A stretch of DNA of 15,550 bases from JAWAAW01 sp038884575 (GTDB lineage: Archaea > Nanobdellota > Nanobdellia > Woesearchaeales > ARS49): the NCBI GenBank assembly GCA_038884575.1, contig JAWABQ010000016.1:1-15550 (forward strand). The letters are read 5' to 3'. Of the stretch, positions 13,383 through 15,550 are shown one piece after another. Position 1 is the stretch's first letter, and each line of letters opens with the position of its first letter. Both the position numbers and the translations under genes were made by a program. The notes beneath the pieces were generated by a model. It saw only the letters and a program-made list of their open reading frames with translations, was not told where the DNA came from and made no database searches.

Positions 13383-13402
13383 CCGCCGACCGCTGTCGGC
13401 GG
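13383..13402 (-). promoter_or_regulatory. GC-rich hairpin in the ftsZ leader
   Basis: CCGCCGAC (13383-13390) and GTCGGCGG (13395-13402) form a perfect 8-bp stem with a four-base loop. It is about 12 bases upstream of the ftsZ Shine-Dalgarno site and inside the predicted leader, so it could affect ribosome loading or message stability. Confidence 0.65.
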
Positions 13403-13440
13403 TGCCTCAAAACCACTCGAAAACAGCCTGCTTTCTTAGA

Positions 13441-13448
13441 ATATATAA
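13441..13448 (-). promoter_or_regulatory. TATA box of ftsZ
   Basis: TTATATAT on the minus strand, in the context AAGCTTATATATTC, is a strong TATA box. It predicts transcription starting near 13420 and a leader of about 60 bases before the ftsZ ATG. Confidence 0.65.
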
Positions 13449-13481
13449 GCTTTATTGTAATGGAGTTAAACACTCCGCCAG

Positions 13482-13491
13482 CTTTATATTT
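13482..13491 (+). promoter_or_regulatory. TATA box of the ASCH-like gene
   Basis: CTTTATATTT lies about 35 bases before ATG 13522. It predicts a leader of about 8-10 bases. The ftsZ TATA box on the other strand is about 40 bases away, so the two promoters are back to back. Confidence 0.6.
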
Positions 13492-13521
13492 TACAGCACA
13501 ACCAGCAGTGCAGGTAAAGAC

Positions 13522-14031
13522 ATGAGGCTCAAATACGACATTGCACACCTTGCCGGCGAGGAACTCCGCAATTTCCTCCTCCAGAACCTGGGGCACCTCA
13601 AGAAAAGCATACAATTCGACAAAATGCTGCTCTTCCACCACACCCTATTCGACGGCTGCGAATTTGTCACGCACCAGATGCCTGACGGGCCCCAGAAGAA
13701 AGAAGGGACAATACGCTACCGCCCAAACCTCATAAGGGTTCCTGCAAACATAGAACTGCCTGTGTATGAAACAGAAGAATTCAATGCCAAAAAGCCTCCA
13801 AGGGGGCTTGCCACAATACCAATGATTGTTGTTTGCCGCTTTGACGAGCTTTCAATGCTGGAACTGAAGCTGGACGGGTTCAAAAGCCACGATGAAGCCC
13901 TTGAAGGCATGCGCCAATACTATCCTGACCTGCAAAAACACTCAATCATCAGCTTCTACCATTTCGGCGGATACACTCCAAAACCAAGCAAAAGAGCGCT
14001 TGACCTTGTCCTTAAGCAAATAAATTCCTGA
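13522..14031 (+). CDS. Possible ASCH/PUA-like domain protein, 169 aa
   Basis: The ATG at 13522 follows the TATA box at 13482-13491; an opening extending further upstream would cover the ftsZ leader and is rejected. Residues about 1-65 are helical then beta (ELRNFLLQNLGHLKKSIQF, LFHHTLFDGCEFVTHQM). The C-terminal part has IPMIVVCRFDELSMLELKLD, then GFKSHDEALEGMRQYYPDL and SIISFYHFGGY. A pattern of LDGF-S-EEAL-YYPDL followed by a short strand is like the end of ASCH domains, PUA-related folds thought to bind RNA. This is a weak, pattern-based assignment. It is divergent from ftsZ and convergent with the FKBP gene, six bases apart. Confidence 0.6.
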   Translation: MRLKYDIAHLAGEELRNFLLQNLGHLKKSIQFDKMLLFHHTLFDGCEFVTHQMPDGPQKKEGTIRYRPNLIRVPANIELPVYETEEFNAKKPPRGLATIPMIVVCRFDELSMLELKLDGFKSHDEALEGMRQYYPDLQKHSIISFYHFGGYTPKPSKRALDLVLKQINS

Positions 14032-14037
14032 AAAGAA

Positions 14038-14745
14038 CTACTGCTTTGCCCTTTGCCCCTGCTTTTTCTCAGAACTCTTCCTTTCCTCTGGCTTTTTATC
14101 AGCAGGCTTTGCTGAAGAAACAATCTCAGAATCAATTCCTGTAAGCTCCTTTATCTTCTTCTGCAGCTCAGGCACAATCTCCTTTGGCAGTTCCTGCTTT
14201 ATCTCCACTTTTGCCTTTGAGCCCTCAATCTCCATCTTCTCAGGTGCAAGGTTGAGCAGCATTGCAAAAACAGCCTTGAGCTGCTCCTTCTTGTCAGTCA
14301 CCACCTTGTTGACTTTTAACTCGTAAACAACATCCCTGCCTGCAAGGGGGTGGTTAAAGTCAACCATTACCCTGCCGCCAGTGACCTGGATGATTGTGCA
14401 CAGCATCCCGTCAATGTTAAGCCTGAGGCCAGGGACAGGCTGGATTTTCTGCTGCACAAACTTGCTCGCCGGAACCATCTGGATGAGCTTTGCATTCTTT
14501 TTCCCAAAAGCCTTCTCTGCAGCCAGCTCTATCTTGTAAGTGCCAGGCTCTTTTCCCGCAATCTGCTCCTCAAGCCCCTTCAGAAGCTGGCCCTGCCCTA
14601 TGATTATTACCACAGGGCCGTACTGTGCCTTGGGAAGCTCGTGCTCCTTGGCAACCTTTTCATCAGTCGTGTCAAAAACAATGCCGCTGTCCTTCAGCCT
14701 GCCTGTGTATTCAATCTCCACAAAATCATTCGCCTTGATCGGCAT
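14038..14745 (-). CDS. FKBP-type (SlyD-like) peptidyl-prolyl isomerase/chaperone
   Basis: This enzyme catalyses cis-trans isomerisation of prolyl bonds and usually also acts as a folding chaperone in the cytosol. The FKBP core begins KANDFVEIEYTGRLKDSGIVFDTT and continues with YGPVVIIIGQGQLLKGLEEQIAG and GTYKIELAAEKAFGKKNAKLIQMVP. An insert-in-flap chaperone domain covers about residues 88-135 (PGLRLNIDGMLCTIIQV, VMVDFNHPLAGRDVVYELKV closes the core). A C-terminal domain of about 80 residues follows (AVFAMLLNLAPEKMEIEGSK, EIVPELQKKIKELTGID), ending in a Lys/Glu-rich tail. This long layout matches the archaeal 26-kDa FKBP group. A TATA box overlapping the cmk stop codon lies about 27 bases before ATG 14745, so it probably has its own leaderless promoter. 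Confidence 0.93.
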   Translation of the reverse strand: MPIKANDFVEIEYTGRLKDSGIVFDTTDEKVAKEHELPKAQYGPVVIIIGQGQLLKGLEEQIAGKEPGTYKIELAAEKAFGKKNAKLIQMVPASKFVQQKIQPVPGLRLNIDGMLCTIIQVTGGRVMVDFNHPLAGRDVVYELKVNKVVTDKKEQLKAVFAMLLNLAPEKMEIEGSKAKVEIKQELPKEIVPELQKKIKELTGIDSEIVSSAKPADKKPEERKSSEKKQGQRAKQ

Positions 14746-14765
14746 AGAAGAAAAGCGCTGAACAG

Positions 14766-14777
14766 CTATTATTAAAG
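14766..14777 (-). promoter_or_regulatory. TATA box of the FKBP gene overlapping the cmk stop
   Basis: CTTTAATAATAG on the minus strand is centred about 27 bases before ATG 14745. The TAA of cmk (14772-14774) lies within it, so the stop codon forms part of the next promoter. Confidence 0.55.
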
Positions 14778-15317
14778 CTTTCCCTTCTCCCTCAAGAATT
14801 CCATTATCCTATCAACAATCTGCTCAGGCGTCAGGTCAGAAGTGTCAACAACAAAATCATGGTTCTTTGCATCAGTATAATCAACATTGTACAGCCTGCG
14901 ATACCGCTCAATTTCTGCCTTGAGCCTGTTCTGCATGTTTTCCTTTGTCTTTTCAAGCGTGACATTCCCTTTTTCATCAGGCCTTTTCTGCGCAAACACG
15001 CGCTGGGCAGCAACCTCTGGCTTTATTGTCAGCAAAATCTTGACAGCATTCGGAATGAACTTCCAGCCAAGCCTCGAGTCAATCACAAAATTATCCTCAT
15101 TCTTAGCAAGCCCTGCTGTCCTCTTGTCAATCTCGTCATCAATGCTCCTGTCAGAAAGCGCAACCTTCGTAAGCTCATCAAGCGTGATGCTGCGCTCAAC
15201 AGCCATCTGGCGCATGAAATCACCTGCAGAATAATGCCTGAGTCCGAGCTTTTGGGCAAGCATTCTTGCAATCGTGCTTTTGCCAGAGCCAGGGGTGCCT
15301 GAAATGGTGATTATCAT
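14772..15317 (-). CDS. cmk: Cytidylate kinase, archaeal type
   Basis: The enzyme phosphorylates CMP or dCMP with ATP for nucleotide recycling. The 181 residues start with the P-loop MIITISGTPGSGKSTIARML (G7-T15). Further matches to the archaeal family are LGLRHYSAGDFMRQMA, DDEIDKRTAGLAKNEDNFVIDSRLGWKFIP and the lid-like QKRPDEKGN followed by LKAEIERYRRLYNVDY and FVVDTSDLTPEQIVDRI. The ATG at 15317 overlaps the upstream gene's stop codon as ATGA, so it is probably translationally coupled to it. FKBP follows downstream on the same strand. Confidence 0.95.
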   Translation of the reverse strand: MIITISGTPGSGKSTIARMLAQKLGLRHYSAGDFMRQMAVERSITLDELTKVALSDRSIDDEIDKRTAGLAKNEDNFVIDSRLGWKFIPNAVKILLTIKPEVAAQRVFAQKRPDEKGNVTLEKTKENMQNRLKAEIERYRRLYNVDYTDAKNHDFVVDTSDLTPEQIVDRIMEFLREKGKL

Positions 15318-15547
15318 ACAGAATCCGTCCTGTAAGAGGCAATTATTGGCTGGCTTTGCTCAGGAGGCAGTGTTTTCTCAGCGCCATCAACGGAATAATG
15401 CTCTTTTGTGGCTATTGCATACAGCCTGTATTTTGTGAGACAGCCCTGGACATGCGGGTTGTGCTGGCTTGGAAGGACAGCATCAACACCCTCAATCACC
15501 CTTTGCGCAAGGTCAAGAACAGCGCTAGTTGAGTTATTCATGCCCAT
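15314..15547 (-). CDS. Orphan protein, at least 77 aa, upstream of cmk (start uncertain at window edge)
   Basis: No family is recognised. The readable part contains AVLDLAQRVIEGVDAVLPSQ, HVQGCLTKYRLYAIATKEHY and the tail QSQPIIASYRTDSV. It appears soluble, with no membrane segment or metal-binding motif. ATGs at 15547 and 15541 are both possible starts, but only three bases remain upstream, so the gene may begin outside the window. It overlaps cmk by four bases (ATGA), so the two are probably co-translated. Confidence 0.6.
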   Translation of the reverse strand: MGMNNSTSAVLDLAQRVIEGVDAVLPSQHNPHVQGCLTKYRLYAIATKEHYSVDGAEKTLPPEQSQPIIASYRTDSV

Positions 15548-15550
15548 AAT

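Overview
The window looks like part of the chromosome of a small-genome archaeon, most likely a DPANN lineage of the Woesearchaeota/Pacearchaeota type (taxon inferred). Archaeal markers are an RNase P Rpp21 subunit, archaeal Spt5, Sec61-gamma-like SecE, an archaeal-length FKBP isomerase, archaeal cytidylate kinase and FtsZ. TATA boxes lie about 26-29 bases before most start codons, which indicates mainly leaderless transcripts. Genes are tightly packed; several neighbours overlap by four bases (ATGA) or share stop-codon bases. No gene-free stretch exceeds 300 bases.

Layout. 1-2217 (minus): the N-terminal 739 residues of a large secreted parallel beta-helix protein, cut by the window edge. It is coupled to a 97-residue orphan gene whose promoter is preceded by tandem 30-base repeats. 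2658-2963 (minus): the RNase P subunit Rpp21, divergent from a 417-residue coiled-coil orphan (3028-4281, plus) across one TATA box. 4278-6483 (minus): gap then pgk, both of bacterial type; pgk contains a 10-N assembly gap that appears to have no real missing sequence. 6537-8731 (minus): an orphan, a small two-helix membrane protein coupled to a NOP2/Sun RNA m5C methyltransferase, and a membrane-anchored orphan. 8828-9397 (plus): a coiled-coil orphan.

9398-13357 (minus), in transcription order: ftsZ, secE, a 239-residue orphan, spt5, rpl11. This is the archaeal ftsZ-secE-spt5-rpl11 neighbourhood with one extra gene inserted and without rpl1, rpl10 and rpl12 after rpl11. SecE, Spt5 and L11 all carry long low-complexity or coiled-coil extensions. 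Two intergenic regions hold conspicuous hairpins: the ftsZ leader and the ftsZ-secE spacer. 13522-14031 (plus): a possible ASCH/PUA-like protein divergent from ftsZ. 14038-15547 (minus): an FKBP-type isomerase/chaperone, cytidylate kinase, and a small orphan at the window edge.

Most of the window is housekeeping: lower glycolysis, tRNA/rRNA processing and modification, translation, transcription elongation, secretion, division, folding and CMP/dCMP phosphorylation. I see no CRISPR array, transposase, toxin-antitoxin pair or recognisable defence system. The best leads for something undescribed are the repeat-controlled orphan plus beta-helix operon, the structured RNA regions around ftsZ, the extended L11/Spt5/SecE proteins, and the orphan genes.
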